A stretch of 35,908 nt of DNA from a virus. Of the stretch, positions 16,801 to 27,100 are shown piece after piece. The DNA lies in IMG/VR virus record IMGVR_UViG_3300032092_000116, positions 1-35,908 of that record, one strand, 5' to 3'. The position numbers were made by a program, and so were the translations under genes. Under the pieces are notes generated by a model, which made no database searches, was not told the DNA's origin, and saw only the letters and a program-made list of their open reading frames with translations. Numbering within the stretch: position 1 is the first letter of the stretch; the number at the start of each line of letters is the position of its first letter.

Positions 16801-18940
16801 TGTTAACATTGCCAGCAATAACGTTGCCGGTTACTGATACCAGTCCAGAGGTCAACAAGTTGCCGCCGGAGATATTAGATGTTGTTGTAATGGTACCAGT
16901 TGAACTGATCAATCCACCTGTCAACAAATTACCACCTGTGATGTTGCCAGTAGCTGAAGCTGTGCCGCCTGTGGCAATATTACCACCAGTTATTGTACCT
17001 GTAGCACTAGCAGTTCCGCCAGTGGCCAGGTTGCCACCTGTTATGGTGCCTGCCGCACTTGCTGTGCCACCTGTGGCCAAGTTGCCACCGGTTATTGTGG
17101 TGGCACTTGTGATAGTACCAGTTGAGCTAATCAATCCACCAGTGAGTACGTTACCACCTGTGATATTTCCTGTGGCACTTGACGTACCACCTGTGGCAAT
17201 ATTTCCACCTGTTACTGTTCCGCTTGCACTAACAACACCTGTAACATATTCACCTGTGGTTGCAAACACAGCAACATTGGATGTGCCGTCAACACTGACT
17301 GTGACATTGGCATTGGCAGCAGCGATAGTTACATTTGATGTGCCATTGTTGATATTGGCCACGCTGGTGATAACACCAGTTAGTGATGCACCGTTACCCA
17401 AGATATAATTACCAGTAACATTGCCGGTTGCACTTACTTGTCCGGCTGTTAAGACATTGCCGCCTATGACATTTGCAGTGGCACTGAGTGTGGTGCTTGA
17501 AATTACATTAGCACCAGAAATATTACCGCCTGATCCCGAAGTTGAAATATTTCCAAAAGTGGCATTACCAGTGGCTGAGACTATGCCACCTGTAAGTACA
17601 TTGCCACCGGTGATGTTGCCGGTTGCTGACGCAGTGCCGCCAGTGGCCAAGTTGCCGCCTGTTACAGTACCTGCTGCACTGGCTGTTCCGCCTGTGGCAA
17701 TGTTTCCACCGGTTACAGTACCAGCTGAACTGATCAGTCCACCAGTTAAGACATTGCCGCCTGTGATATTTCCTGTGGCACTGGCTGTACCACCTGTGGC
17801 CAGGTTGCCACCTGTTATTGTGTCAACGCCGGTGATTGTTCCTGTGGCACTGATTAATCCACCAGTTAAGACATTGCCGCCGGTGATATTACCTGTTGCT
17901 GATGCTGTGCCGCCTGTGGCAATGTTTCCGCCGGTTACAGTGGCAGTGGCACTTACTTGACCACCTGTTGTTATGTTGCCACCAATTACGTTGCCAACTG
18001 CACTAACTGTGGTTCCTGCTGACACCGCATTGGTTGCAGACAGATTGTTGGAGCTAAAATTATTGGCTGTAAAAATTGCAGTGGCATTTGAACTAAGTGT
18101 TTGATCACCAAGATTCAGTGTATTACCGCTTAGATACAAGTCTTTCCAGAGTTGTCCTGGACCACCAAGGTTAAATGTTGCGTTGGCAGAGGGCAATAAA
18201 TTACCAATTACATTGCCAGTAATACTAAAATTACCTGTTTGTGTTACTCCGCTGGTGATTAAATTGCCACCAGTGATGTTGGCAGCACTTGTAATAGTGC
18301 CAGTCGAACTGATCAGTCCACCTGTGAGTACATTGCCACCTGTGATATTGCCCGTGGCACTGGCTGTTCCGCCAGTGGCCAAGTTGCCGCCAGTTACTGT
18401 TCCAGTTGCTGACGCTGTTCCACCTGTGGCAATATTTCCACCGGTTACTGTGCCAGTTGAGCTGATTAACCCACCTGTGAGTACATTGCCACCTGTGATG
18501 TTACCTGCAGCACTGGCTGTTCCGCCAGTGGCCAAGTTGCCACCTGTTACTGTGCCAGTTGCACTAACAACACCTGTTACAAAAGCACCAGTTGGAGCAA
18601 ACACAGCAACATTAGGAGTTCCTGTGACTGTGATTGCAATATTGCTATTGGCTGCTGCTGCAATGTTGCTGTTGCCTGCCGAGATTGGAAAACCGCCACT
18701 TGAGGCCACAACCCCAGTCAACTGACTACCGTTACCAAAGTAATAATCAGCTGTGATGTTGCCGCTGGCAACAATATCCACTCCCACAGTCAAGTTGCCA
18801 TTTACTGCAATTGTGTTGGCGGTAATAACGTTTGCTGTAGATAAAATTCTAGTCCAGCTGTTGGTTGCACTGGAATACTGGTATGATACCTGATTAACTA
18901 CGGTTACTTGACCGTTTGTGGGTGTTGTTGGAAATGCCAT
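13403..18940 (-). CDS. Giant repeat-built tail fibre / adhesin (1845 aa)
   Basis: The N-terminus (MAFPTTPTNGQ, YQYSSATNSWTRIL) is shared with the 370-aa fibre. Most of the protein is tandem 17-residue units of the type ATGNITGGNVLTGGLIS / ATGTVTGGNLATGGTAS, likely a long beta-solenoid or triple-stranded shaft. Around residues 700-975 a non-repeat domain intervenes with LVKDQANAVQNGVYVW, a sequence type found in many phage fibres. Around 1450-1550 a second module carries WQWYNTSTDVLYEYL and DYWVDTTSPAFAGG. The C-terminus (from about 1705) is the FNRLFAQATTALYADLAE domain also present in the 339-aa fibre. No signal peptide is present. A TATAAATA late promoter (18970-18977) and CAGGAG Shine-Dalgarno lie upstream. 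Receptor binding or virion decoration is the likely role; the repeats may also be hard to assemble from short reads. Confidence 0.85.
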   Translation of the reverse strand: MAFPTTPTNGQVTVVNQVSYQYSSATNSWTRILSTANVITANTIAVNGNLTVGVDIVASGNITADYYFGNGSQLTGVVASSGGFPISAGNSNIAAAANSNIAITVTGTPNVAVFAPTGAFVTGVVSATGTVTGGNLATGGTASAAGNITGGNVLTGGLISSTGTVTGGNIATGGTASATGTVTGGNLATGGTASATGNITGGNVLTGGLISSTGTITSAANITGGNLITSGVTQTGNFSITGNVIGNLLPSANATFNLGGPGQLWKDLYLSGNTLNLGDQTLSSNATAIFTANNFSSNNLSATNAVSAGTTVSAVGNVIGGNITTGGQVSATATVTGGNIATGGTASATGNITGGNVLTGGLISATGTITGVDTITGGNLATGGTASATGNITGGNVLTGGLISSAGTVTGGNIATGGTASAAGTVTGGNLATGGTASATGNITGGNVLTGGIVSATGNATFGNISTSGSGGNISGANVISSTTLSATANVIGGNVLTAGQVSATGNVTGNYILGNGASLTGVITSVANINNGTSNVTIAAANANVTVSVDGTSNVAVFATTGEYVTGVVSASGTVTGGNIATGGTSSATGNITGGNVLTGGLISSTGTITSATTITGGNLATGGTASAAGTITGGNLATGGTASATGTITGGNIATGGTASATGNITGGNLLTGGLISSTGTITTTSNISGGNLLTSGLVSVTGNVIAGNVNTSAIRPTSGELTITTASGNLNLQPAGNIVLANTYINSLAYPAQSSDAATKEYVDNLATTAISYHEAVVVATTTTLATTTGGTITYAQPNGVANGVGATLTTTGSFNLIDTGNVQSVGTRILVKDQANAVQNGVYVWANATAIVRSTDTDQYGSDNAESFSINDYFFTTGGNVNAGSAFIVSAPTGVITFGTSNISFSIFSSSQVYSANTSAGLSLTGTVFSVKIDNNTTAFDGTGNIIVKAGANLTTPNIGAATGTSVSLTGNVEGGNVVTGGLISATGNITGGNISTAGTFGAASLSASGNVTGGNLLTGGLISSTGTVTAGNLATGGTASVAGTVTGGNLATGGTASATGNITGGNLLTGGLISSTGTITSSANITGGNVLTGGLISSTGTITGGNIETGGTSSATGNITGGNVLTGGLISATSTITSAATITGGNLATGGTASAAGTVTGGNLATGGTTSAAGTVTGGNLATGGTASATGNITGGNVLTAGQVSATGNVTGNYILGNGASLTGVITSVANINNGTSNVTIATANANVTVSVDGTSNVAVFATTGEYITGLLSASGTVTGGNIATGGTASVTGTITGGNIATGGTASATGNITGGNVLTGGIASAAGTVTGGNLATGGTASATGNITGGNVLTGGLISATSTITSSATITGGNIATGGTASATGNITGGNVLTGGLISSTGTITGSSILGSVVSVSGNITGGNISTTGLITTTGNIAGGNILSNNYYYANGQAIVFGVNYTANTTPPANPLEGWQWYNTSTDVLYEYLNDGTSDYWVDTTSPAFAGGVVANVAISGSLLVATSNVYDIGASGQTFRDVYATNYYGNGASLSGIITSVSNINNGTTNMSVVSSGGNIAASVGGTSNVMVITSTAVAITGDLSVSGNATLSGNILGDRIQNGTTQIDIQTLNGNANITIAGTSNVAVFATTGQYVTGVVSATGTITGGNLDTAGILTVNSGAAATAIVNGAGNAVGNIGSSTTYFNRLFAQATTALYADLAEMYVSDAAYDAGTVVDFDGTQEITISNTDSSKRVAGVISTNPAHLMNSGIVGDITLPVALIGRVPVKVTGVVRKGDLMVSAGNGRARAVTIASPKVGTIIGKALENFAGGEGMIELVIGKN
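14610..18600 (-). repeat. 51-bp tandem coding repeats (17-aa fibre units)
   Basis: Dense tandem arrays of 51-bp units encode TGG-N-[IVL]-x-TGG motifs. They occur in blocks (about 14700-15120, 15300-15990, 16830-17230, 17560-17960 and 18240-18560) interrupted by unique modules. Neighbouring units are often nearly identical. They keep frame and lie within the 1845-aa gene. Similar but more diverged units occur in the other fibre genes. Confidence 0.85.
16015..16840 (-). repeat. Paralogous fibre module block A, copy 1
   Basis: A block of about 825 bp encodes the LVKDQA...QNGVY domain and its flanks. It matches 24440-25265 in the 2392-aa gene at high identity and in the same orientation, so the two copies are direct repeats about 8.4 kb apart. 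Confidence 0.8.
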
Positions 18941-18969
18941 TGATTACGCTCCTGGTATTGGTTATATTG

Positions 18970-18977
18970 TATTTATA
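18970..18977 (-). promoter_or_regulatory. Consensus T4 late promoter for the 1845-aa fibre
   Basis: A perfect TATAAATA on the minus strand lies 29 nt before the ATG at 18940. It begins directly after the T-tract of the terminator for the upstream gene. Confidence 0.85.
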
Positions 18978-19010
18978 AAAAAAACAGATTTAAAAATTAC
19001 AGTCTGTCTT
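18977..19010 (-). terminator. Terminator after the MTxEQWLAxQ-repeat gene
   Basis: On the minus strand, AAGACAGA (overlapping the stop codon) pairs with TCTGTTTT to give a stem of 8 bp including one G-U pair, with a loop of about 14 nt. It is followed by a run of eight T. The stem is A-T rich, so termination may be partial. Confidence 0.5.
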
Positions 19011-19680
19011 ATTTTATGTTTGCTTGCTCTGCCAACCACTGTTCTCGGGTCATTTGACGCGGTTGCAGAGCGGTTTTTTGTTGTTCAAGCCACTGTTCTC
19101 TAGTCATCGTTGGTTCATTTATCTGAGCTTTTTGCTGTGCCAGCCATTCTTCTGCTGTCATAGTAGGACGTGAATCCCGCAACAATGTTGGGGCATGAAT
19201 TGTCTTGATCTGTTGCTGGCTGGCCAACCACTGTTCTCTAGACATTGGGCTGGCTGATTGTTGTTGAGCCAGCCATTCCTGATTAGTCATTTTTGTTTCT
19301 TCTGCTAGCCATTGCTCAACTGTGAGTTTTGCCACTGGATTTTCAACTGTTTGTGGATCTGCTGTTGGTGAATCGCCCATTGGATGACGTGGATATTTTT
19401 CTTTTACTGCTCGTATTCTGGCTGCCATTGGTGCTGGAAAAACTCCAGCATGATACAGTGCATCCAGTTGTTCTTGCACACTGGGATACTCTCTAGCACG
19501 ATTCCGTTGATACATGTTCCAGTCATAGGCCTGTTGCAGTCGCCGTTGCTCTTCGAGTATTTGTGCTGTGGTCACTGGAGCTGTTTCGGGCTTGTGCCAG
19601 ATTATTGTTTTGTCATACATGCCCACACTGACTTCTGCCCCGGGCACCAGACTCTGTATAGCATGAAACACAGTTATCAT
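19009..19680 (-). CDS. Tail-fibre assembly-like protein with six MTxEQWLAxQ repeats
   Basis: The start is the ATG at 19680, which overlaps the stop of the preceding fibre as ATGA and has GGAG upstream. The 223-aa protein has three parts. Residues 1-35 form a small beta-rich segment. Residues 38-97 are charged and helical, with REYPSVQEQLDALYHAG and IRAVKEKYP, a sequence type seen in small phage proteins encoded next to tail fibres. Residues 119-219 hold six copies of a 10-residue motif (LTVEQWLAEE, MTNQEWLAQQ, MSREQWLASQ, MTAEEWLAQQ, MTREQWLEQQ, MTREQWLAEQ) joined by variable linkers. Each copy would make a short amphipathic helix with an exposed Trp-Leu pair. I infer a fibre chaperone or adaptor that binds several partners; I do not recognise the repeat domain. 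Confidence 0.75.
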   Translation of the reverse strand: MITVFHAIQSLVPGAEVSVGMYDKTIIWHKPETAPVTTAQILEEQRRLQQAYDWNMYQRNRAREYPSVQEQLDALYHAGVFPAPMAARIRAVKEKYPRHPMGDSPTADPQTVENPVAKLTVEQWLAEETKMTNQEWLAQQQSASPMSREQWLASQQQIKTIHAPTLLRDSRPTMTAEEWLAQQKAQINEPTMTREQWLEQQKTALQPRQMTREQWLAEQANIK

Positions 19681-21167
19681 GATGCGGTGATCTCCATGGC
19701 TATCAACCAGATATTTGTGCTGGTCAGTGTGCTGCTGGCATTGGACACTTTTTGTTGTAGTTTGTAGGTCACTGGTGATGTGGTTCCTGGGCTGTCCACA
19801 TAATTGTAAGATACAGAACCGGTGACACCAATACCACCACCCGAAACTGTGGTTCCGCATGTTTGTATTTGCAAACTGGTGCTGGGGCTTCTGACCAACT
19901 GAGCGTCAGCTGTGACATCCTGTCCTGCCAATGATGTAAAACTGGTAGTACCTGTGGCCATGACAAAGACCTTGCTGGTTGCACTTGATGGGGTAATAGT
20001 CACGTTGGCATAACTGATGTCAGCATAACTGGTGCTGTTTGTGATACTGCCCCCAAGACTTGAACTCATCACTGTTTGTACCACTGCACCTACTGGCATG
20101 TTATACGCAGGTAATCTGTTGTTGGTATATAGATTCTGCGTGTAGGTGTTACGGAAATACACTGTGCTAGTACCAATGTCATAGGTGACATTTGCAACCG
20201 GTATCAGAGTGCCAGAAATTGCCACGTTGGCAACTACGCCGCCTGCAAAGGCAGGACTGGTTGTGTCAATCCAGTAATCGCTTGTGCCATCATCAAGATA
20301 TTGATACAGCACATCATTGGCAGTATCATACCATTGATCAGTTACTTTGGGTGCTGGGCTAACAGGAGGTGCTGTATTGGCAGTATATACTATTCCAGGA
20401 GGAACTGGTGTACCATTGGCATAATAATAGTTGTTGGACAGTATGTTGCCGCCGGTGATATTACCCGACGCACTTACTGCTCCAGAAACATATGCACCTG
20501 TGTTGGCAATCACAACTACATTGCCTGTGCCATTCACACTCATGGTAATGTTGGCATTGGCGCTAGCAATAGTCACATTGCTGGTACCGTTGCTGATGAA
20601 TGTGGTGTCTACACCAAATTCACCCACATATCTATAACCCACAACATAAATTGTGTTGGCTGTTCCTGTACCAATGGCTGCTGGTATGGTTGCGCCGTTG
20701 AAGTTTAGTACGCCGGACTGGTAGTCAAAAAACCAAGTGTCGTCTGCGCCAGACCCAGCGCCAAACAACTTGGTACCTGCTGTTTGAGCATTGGTAATAC
20801 CAGGTGCGGCTGCATAAACCTGCACAAGATAATTGTCACCAAACTGTGTGGGAATCCAGTTGATCGAGTTTGTTTTCCAGGTTTGATTGTCTGGTGCTGT
20901 GAGATCTTCTGTACATTGCACTGTGGGACTGTATCCAGCTCCGCCGCCATCCTTGTACACCTGTACCAGTGGTGTGGTATTGGCAGGCGGTGAAGCAGGT
21001 ATGTCTCCACTCTGTGTCCAGATAAGATCGCCGCGATACAGCAGCGGACTGGCAATGCTTTCGTTGAAGGCTTCTTTGGATGCAGGCTCGGCTGTTTTGG
21101 TTACGCCGTAGCCAACCTTTTTCCAAAGATAGTCAATTTTTTGTGATTCGTTAAAAGAAGCAGCCAT
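19677..21167 (-). CDS. Virion structural / tail fibre protein (496 aa)
   Basis: The N-terminal 170 residues (ASFNESQKIDYLWKKVGYG, SPLLYRGDLIWTQS, NSINWIPTQFGDNYLVQVY, DDTWFFDYQSGVLNF) match a conserved structural protein type of T4-like marine phages, probably an attachment domain. Residues 180-235 are shaft-like repeats (NVTIASANANITMSVNG). Residues 239-350 form the module YYYANG ... QWYDTANDVLYQYL ... DYWIDTTSPAFAGG, which is shared with the 1845-aa fibre. The C-terminal 140 residues form a distinct tip with a single Cys (QIQTCGTT) and IWLIAMEITAS at the end. Its ATG overlaps the stop of the 2392-aa gene by 1 nt (TAATG), and its own stop overlaps the next gene, so three genes are translationally coupled. 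Confidence 0.8.
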   Translation of the reverse strand: MAASFNESQKIDYLWKKVGYGVTKTAEPASKEAFNESIASPLLYRGDLIWTQSGDIPASPPANTTPLVQVYKDGGGAGYSPTVQCTEDLTAPDNQTWKTNSINWIPTQFGDNYLVQVYAAAPGITNAQTAGTKLFGAGSGADDTWFFDYQSGVLNFNGATIPAAIGTGTANTIYVVGYRYVGEFGVDTTFISNGTSNVTIASANANITMSVNGTGNVVVIANTGAYVSGAVSASGNITGGNILSNNYYYANGTPVPPGIVYTANTAPPVSPAPKVTDQWYDTANDVLYQYLDDGTSDYWIDTTSPAFAGGVVANVAISGTLIPVANVTYDIGTSTVYFRNTYTQNLYTNNRLPAYNMPVGAVVQTVMSSSLGGSITNSTSYADISYANVTITPSSATSKVFVMATGTTSFTSLAGQDVTADAQLVRSPSTSLQIQTCGTTVSGGGIGVTGSVSYNYVDSPGTTSPVTYKLQQKVSNASSTLTSTNIWLIAMEITAS

Positions 21168-24100
21168 TAAGACACCACTCCTATCTGCAGGTCTGTGATG
21201 GACTGCCCGGCCGCTAATGCAATTCTAATTAGAATATTGGTACCAGTGCTGTTGGCGGCATTTTGAGATCCTAGGGTCATTGTGTAAGCTACGTTAGAGA
21301 TTGCTGTATTTAATGGAATTACATCTGCCCCGGTCAAGGCACATCCATTTGAACCATTGCCGCCGGTGCCAGTGGCTGCACCAGGAACGCCTGATCCGGC
21401 ATATTGTGTAGATGCTTCCAACCATCCGTTGATGGTACTGGTAGGTCCTGGGAATCCCGGTGTGGGTGACGAGAATCCGCCTGTGTCTATTGTGGTTCCG
21501 GGTGCAGCCAGCCATACACCTGCAACACCTGTGGTTGTGGTTAATCTAATATCAAAGTTTGCCAGGCTTGGTCTTGCAAATGCAAAAGTAAAGTACTGTG
21601 TGCTGGTGCGGCCGCCAGTGACTGACAAGTTTGGTCCCACTGGCAAATATCCTGTGCTGAGATCAACTGCATACTGTTTGAGCACACCGTATCGAACCAC
21701 AGCTTCTGGTGTTCCAGCAATGGTTTGTGCTCCGGACCAGGCGTTGGCAGTGTAGAAATTGGTTGAATTGGAAAATACAGGAGTGTTGCCTGCGGTGCTC
21801 ATCACTATTCGTATGGCTGCTTGTGTGTTGGCAGTGGGTGTGCAAATGATTGCCTGTTCGTTTATGCCAGAATTTGCACCTGCGTACATCTGTATATTTG
21901 CCGGCAATTGCACAGTGGCACTGGTTCCTATCACGTTGAATATGTTGGCCTGCAAAGTGGCCACGCTGTTGTTGGCTCCTGTTAGGTTGGCAGTCAAGTT
22001 GCCAAGTGTGTAAGATGAACCAACACCCACATTGGCATTTAGATTGGCACCTGTCAAGAAGCTGTTGCCAGCATTGTTGATTGTGCCGAGTGCTTTGGTC
22101 TGTGTTGCGGACAATATGGCTCCGGATCCTTCGATCACTGTTCCACTGGCCAACACAAACGGATCTGCACTTCTAAATGTTTGTCCAGACAAGTTTGCCA
22201 CTGCCAGTGTGGCAATGGTAATTGTGGGGGATCCTGTGTTGTAGTAAGGAATACCTGAAATATATCGATAGGTGCCGGCTGTGGCTTCAACCAGAGTGGT
22301 ACTGGCAGTGACCAGGCTAGGTGCTGAATTCAAATTGTCTTTGACAAATCCCACATAGTTGGTGTTGCCTGTTACTGAGTCTACCAATTTGTAGTTGTTG
22401 TAACCGGTACTCAAGCTGCTGAGGGCACAGGCAACATTGGCATTGAACACCTTGTAGAAGTAGCTTGGCACAGCAGCATTGGCCACGTGCAAGTCTCGAT
22501 CTTGAGTGATTACCAATGCACCTGAAGTTCCAACAGTGTTGCTCACATTGCTAAATGTCACGTTTCCGGCCTCAACATTGTTGACATAGGCAAACAGGTT
22601 GGCTGTCAACTGAGTTGAACTTATGCCTGTGTTGGCATTGATAATATTGGCAGCAGTAGCAATTGGTGTGGTTGTTGCAAAACGTGTGACACTGACACCA
22701 TTGGCCACAATGTTGCCGCCAGAAGCATCTGTTGCTCCAGCAGCCAACAACGGGCTGGTTCCTTGACTGGTGTTGGCTATGGTCAAGTTGGAGAATCCAC
22801 TAAGGTTAGTTGGTGCTGTGGGATTGGCAGCAATAAAAATATAACCAACATTGGAGATGGTATTGCTTTGAGCAGTGCTGGTTATACCGTTGGGCGTGCC
22901 ATTGGCCGTGAGTGCCACTGTGAACGCACCAGTGCTGTTGTAAGTGTGCAGCGTGTTGCCCACATTTGATACACCGTTGCTGAATGTGCTATCACCCCAG
23001 GACCAGTTGGCCAGATTACTGTTCTGACTGGTGTTCTGGAATGTAAACGTTGATCTGTTGGAAGTATTGTAGTCAGTATAGAGATATCCCACTCTGGCAT
23101 TGCCTGTGTTGGCAGTGGCATCTGTCACAACGTTGGCTGTGGTTCCAATATAGTTGCCACGCACCTGAGGTTCTATTGTGATTGTGATGTTGCCACTCTG
23201 GGCCGGGCTGCTGCTGTAACCAGTGTACAGATACAAATTGGCTGTGAACTGTTGGTAAACGTTGCCGGCTTGGTTAGCAGCACTCAACACAAATGTGTTT
23301 GTGACATTGGCTGCTGCTGGGTTACCTGCAATACCTGTGCCCACATTGACGTTGCCAACATTGCCGTCACCGTAGTTGAAGTTGTACAATTGTTGTGCGC
23401 CAAAACTGGCTGTATTGCCTGGCGTGCCATTTGAGTCGTTGCGGAAACTTATGCCACCTAGGCCGTTGATCACGTTGGCCCGATTGGCTGTGACAAACAC
23501 ATTGCCAGTTTGAGGAGCAAAAACTTTAACATTGCTAGCCGATGATACCACAGTAACGTTGCCTGGACCTGCGGTGTTGCTGGTGCCACTTAGAACTGCA
23601 CTGTACAAACTGTCTGCGTTGGACGACACGGAATTGTACTGATGAGTTACATTGGTAAATGAGGTATTGCCCAGACCTGGACCAGCAGCAAAATTAGCAG
23701 TACCATCGCCAAAACTCAGGTCATACCAGACCACATACTGGCTGGTGTTGGTTATGGTTATGGTGTTGCCTGTGTTGAAACTGTTGCTGCTCAGAGTAAA
23801 TGACGGTATCGGACTTGGAGTGTACAACACAATGTTTGAAATGTTAGCACTGCTAGTGGACCCTTTGGCACCATTGGCTGCATTGCCGTTGTAGGTTCCA
23901 TTGGTATTGAAGGCCGTGAAGTTCACAGTAAAAGTTCCGCCTAGAGTATTGCTAAAGGTATGAACCGCATTGGCTGTGGTAGCATTGGCTGTGCCATCTC
24001 CAAACTGCCACAAGAAACTGTTGGGATTACCAATGTAATAACTGGTGAATGCCACTGTCAACGGACTGGGTCCAGAATAAACATTGGCAGTGATATAGGC

Positions 24101-27100
24101 ATTGCCCACATAGGTACTGTTGGCAATGTTCAATGACACCTGATTTAAGTCATCTAGACCGTCTGTTACAAAAGTACCTGTGGTCCATCCAGGGTAAGCA
24201 ACGTTAGCTGTTAGGCTACCATCTGTGGGTGTGCCCAGAGTAATGGTATTGCCCACGCCGCCAGAAGCAATGACATTAGAAAGTCCTGCACCGTTACCAG
24301 CAAAGTAATTGCCAGTAATGTTGCCAGTTGCACTTATTGAGCCGCCTGTGGTTACATTGCCACCTGAAATATTGGCAGCACTTGTGATGTTGCCAGTTGC
24401 ACTTATCAAGCCGCTGGTGTTGACATTTCCACTGTTGACATTTCCTGTTAGACTTAGACTTGTGCCTGTGGCAGCACCAATATTGGGTGTGGTAAGATTG
24501 GCACCTGCCTTGACAATAATATTTCCACCAGCATCAAATGCTGTGGTATTCAGATCAACTTTGGCACTGAATACTGTACCAGTTAGACTTAGTCCAGCGT
24601 CAACGTTGGCAGTGTAGGCAGTTGTTTGACTAAACAGAGCAAAAGTAATGTTGCTTGTGCCAAAAGTAATAGTGCCCGGCGGTGAATTGACTATGAAAGC
24701 TGCACCAAGATTGACATTACCAGTGCTGGTAAAGAAATAATCGTTTAGACTTATCTGTTGCGAACTATCTGGTCCATATTCGTCTGCATCAGTGGCTCGA
24801 ACAATTGCTGTGGCATTGGCCCAGGTGTAAATGCCGTTTTGTACCGCATCGGCTTGATCTTTGACCAGAATACGTGTGCCCAGTGTTTGAACGTTGCTGG
24901 TATCAATCAGATTGAATGAGCCTGTGGTGGTCAGCGTTGCACCAACTCCGTTAGCTACTCCGTTGGGCTGAGCATATGTGATTGTTCCGCCTGTGCTAGA
25001 AGCCAGGGTGGTAGTGGTAGCTGCATATACAGGTGTATGGTACGCTATAGCTGTTGACACCATGTTGTCAACATATAATTTTGTTGCAGCATCAGTGTCT
25101 TGTGCTGGATAGGCCACACTGTTGATATAGGTGTTGGCCAACACAATATTGCCTGCTGGCTGCAGATTCAAATTGCCTGACGCAGTGGTAATTGTCAATG
25201 GCCCGCTGACAGGTCTAATAGCACCAGTATTGACATTGCCAGCAATCACATTGCCTGTAACACTTGCAAGTCCTGTGGCAAAAATATTGTTGCCAGAAAT
25301 ATTACCGGTTGCAGTAATTAATCCTGCTGTGCTTAAATTACCAACGGTGGCATTGCCAGTTGCTGATATTAGGCCTCCTGTGACAACGTTGCCACCCGAA
25401 ATATTGGTAGCACTTGTAATGTTACCAGTTGCACTTATCAAGCCACCTGTTAGTAAATTACCTGCGGTTGTGTTTCCAACCACACTTAGACTAACCAAAT
25501 TGCCGACTGATGTTAGGCTCGAGTTTAATACATTTGAACTTAGAGTGTTGCCAATTAGTGCATCAGCATTTACACTAGATGCTGCAACACCTGTTAATTG
25601 ACTACCATTACCAATAAAATAATTACCACTAACATTGCCGGTTGCTGTTATCAATCCCACTGTGTTAATGTTACCAGCAGTAACATTAGCGGTTGCAGAT
25701 ATCAATCCAGCAGTGAGTAAGTTACTGCCAGTGATATTACCTGTTGCACTAATTAGGCCAGTAACATATTCGCCTGTTGTGGCAAATACTGCTATGTTGC
25801 TTGTTCCGCCTATGCCAACAGAGACATTGCCGCCAGAGCTAACAACAGTAACATTTGATGTGCCAAGATTGATGTTGGCCACACTGGTAATCACACCAGT
25901 CAGCGATGCACCGTTGCCCAGGATATAATTGCCGGTTATGTTGCCAGTTGCACTGATTAATCCACCAGTTGATAAATTACCACTAGTTGTGTTTCCTGTT
26001 ACGCTTAGATTGCTCAGGGTGCCAACCGACGTTAGACTGGAGTTCAATACATTTGAACTTAATGTGTTGCCGGTTAATGCGTTGGCGTTGACTCCAGATG
26101 CTGTAACACCTGTCAATAAACTACCGTTACCAATAAAGTAATTGCCAGCAATATTGCCTGTGGTTGATACCAGTCCGGTTAAATTTGGTAAGTTGCCCGA
26201 ATATGTTGGCAGGAAGTTGGCCACATCAGCATTGCTGTATCCTGCCGGTAATCCTGTGATGAGAGCACCGTTACCAAGCAAATAACTGCCTGTTATGTTG
26301 CCTGTGGCACTAATGACACCAGTGACATATGCACCGGTGTTGGCAAACTGTGCTATGTTGCTGATTCCACTTACACCAACTGTGACGTTGCCATTGGTAG
26401 CCACAACAACATTACTATTACCATTCAACAGTGATGATCCAGCTGATACCGTGATGCCTGTTAGTAACGCACCGTTACCAACAAAATAGTTGCCTGACAC
26501 ATTACCGCTGGCACTGACTTTGCCAGTGGTCAGTAAGTTTCCACCAATCACATTGCCCGATGCGCTGACAACAGTGGCACCAATAGTGCCAGATACAGAA
26601 GTATTGCCTAGTGATGCATTTCCAAAAATTACTAACCCGTTACCAACAAAGTTATCGCCATACACATTGCCTTGGGCACTTACGATACTATCAACATTTA
26701 CATTGCCAGCATGTATGTTGCCAGTGTCTACATTGCCGCCTGTGATATTGCCCGTGGCTGTGATAAATCCTGGCGTAACAAGATTGCCGCCACGAATGTT
26801 TCCTGCAGCACTAACTGTGAGACTTGAGACTGTTCCGCCAGGAACACTGAGATTACCACCAGTTATGTTTCCTGTAGATGAAATCTGTCCAGCTGTGGTG
26901 ATATTGCCGCCAACCACGTTGGCAGTGGCAGTAACAGTGGTTCCGGTTACGGTAGTACCAATTAGATTGTTGCCGGTGACGTTGCCAGCAGCACTGATTG
27001 ACCCGCTGGCTGCAACAGTCACAGCATTGACTTTGGTGGCATCTACATTGCCTGCTGTGACGTTGCCTGTGACTGTGGCTTGACCACTGGTTAACAAATT

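Noticed and set aside
14610-18600. Regular 51-bp repeats suggesting a CRISPR array.
   Set aside because: The repeats are contiguous, diverge by coding substitutions, keep reading frame and have no unique spacers or cas genes.
14592-18725. Long plus-strand open frames rich in Pro-Pro-Val-Ala-Lys-Leu-Pro, also at 24309-27992.
   Set aside because: They are the exact antisense of the 17-aa fibre repeats. The repeat codons leave one reverse frame free of stops. They lack ribosome-binding sites and break wherever the fibre sequence becomes non-repetitive.
19681-19860. Upstream start at 19860 for the MTxEQWLAxQ gene.
   Set aside because: This part is antisense-free overlap with the 496-aa fibre C-terminus in another frame and has atypical composition. 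The ATGA overlap at 19680 with GGAG is the natural start.
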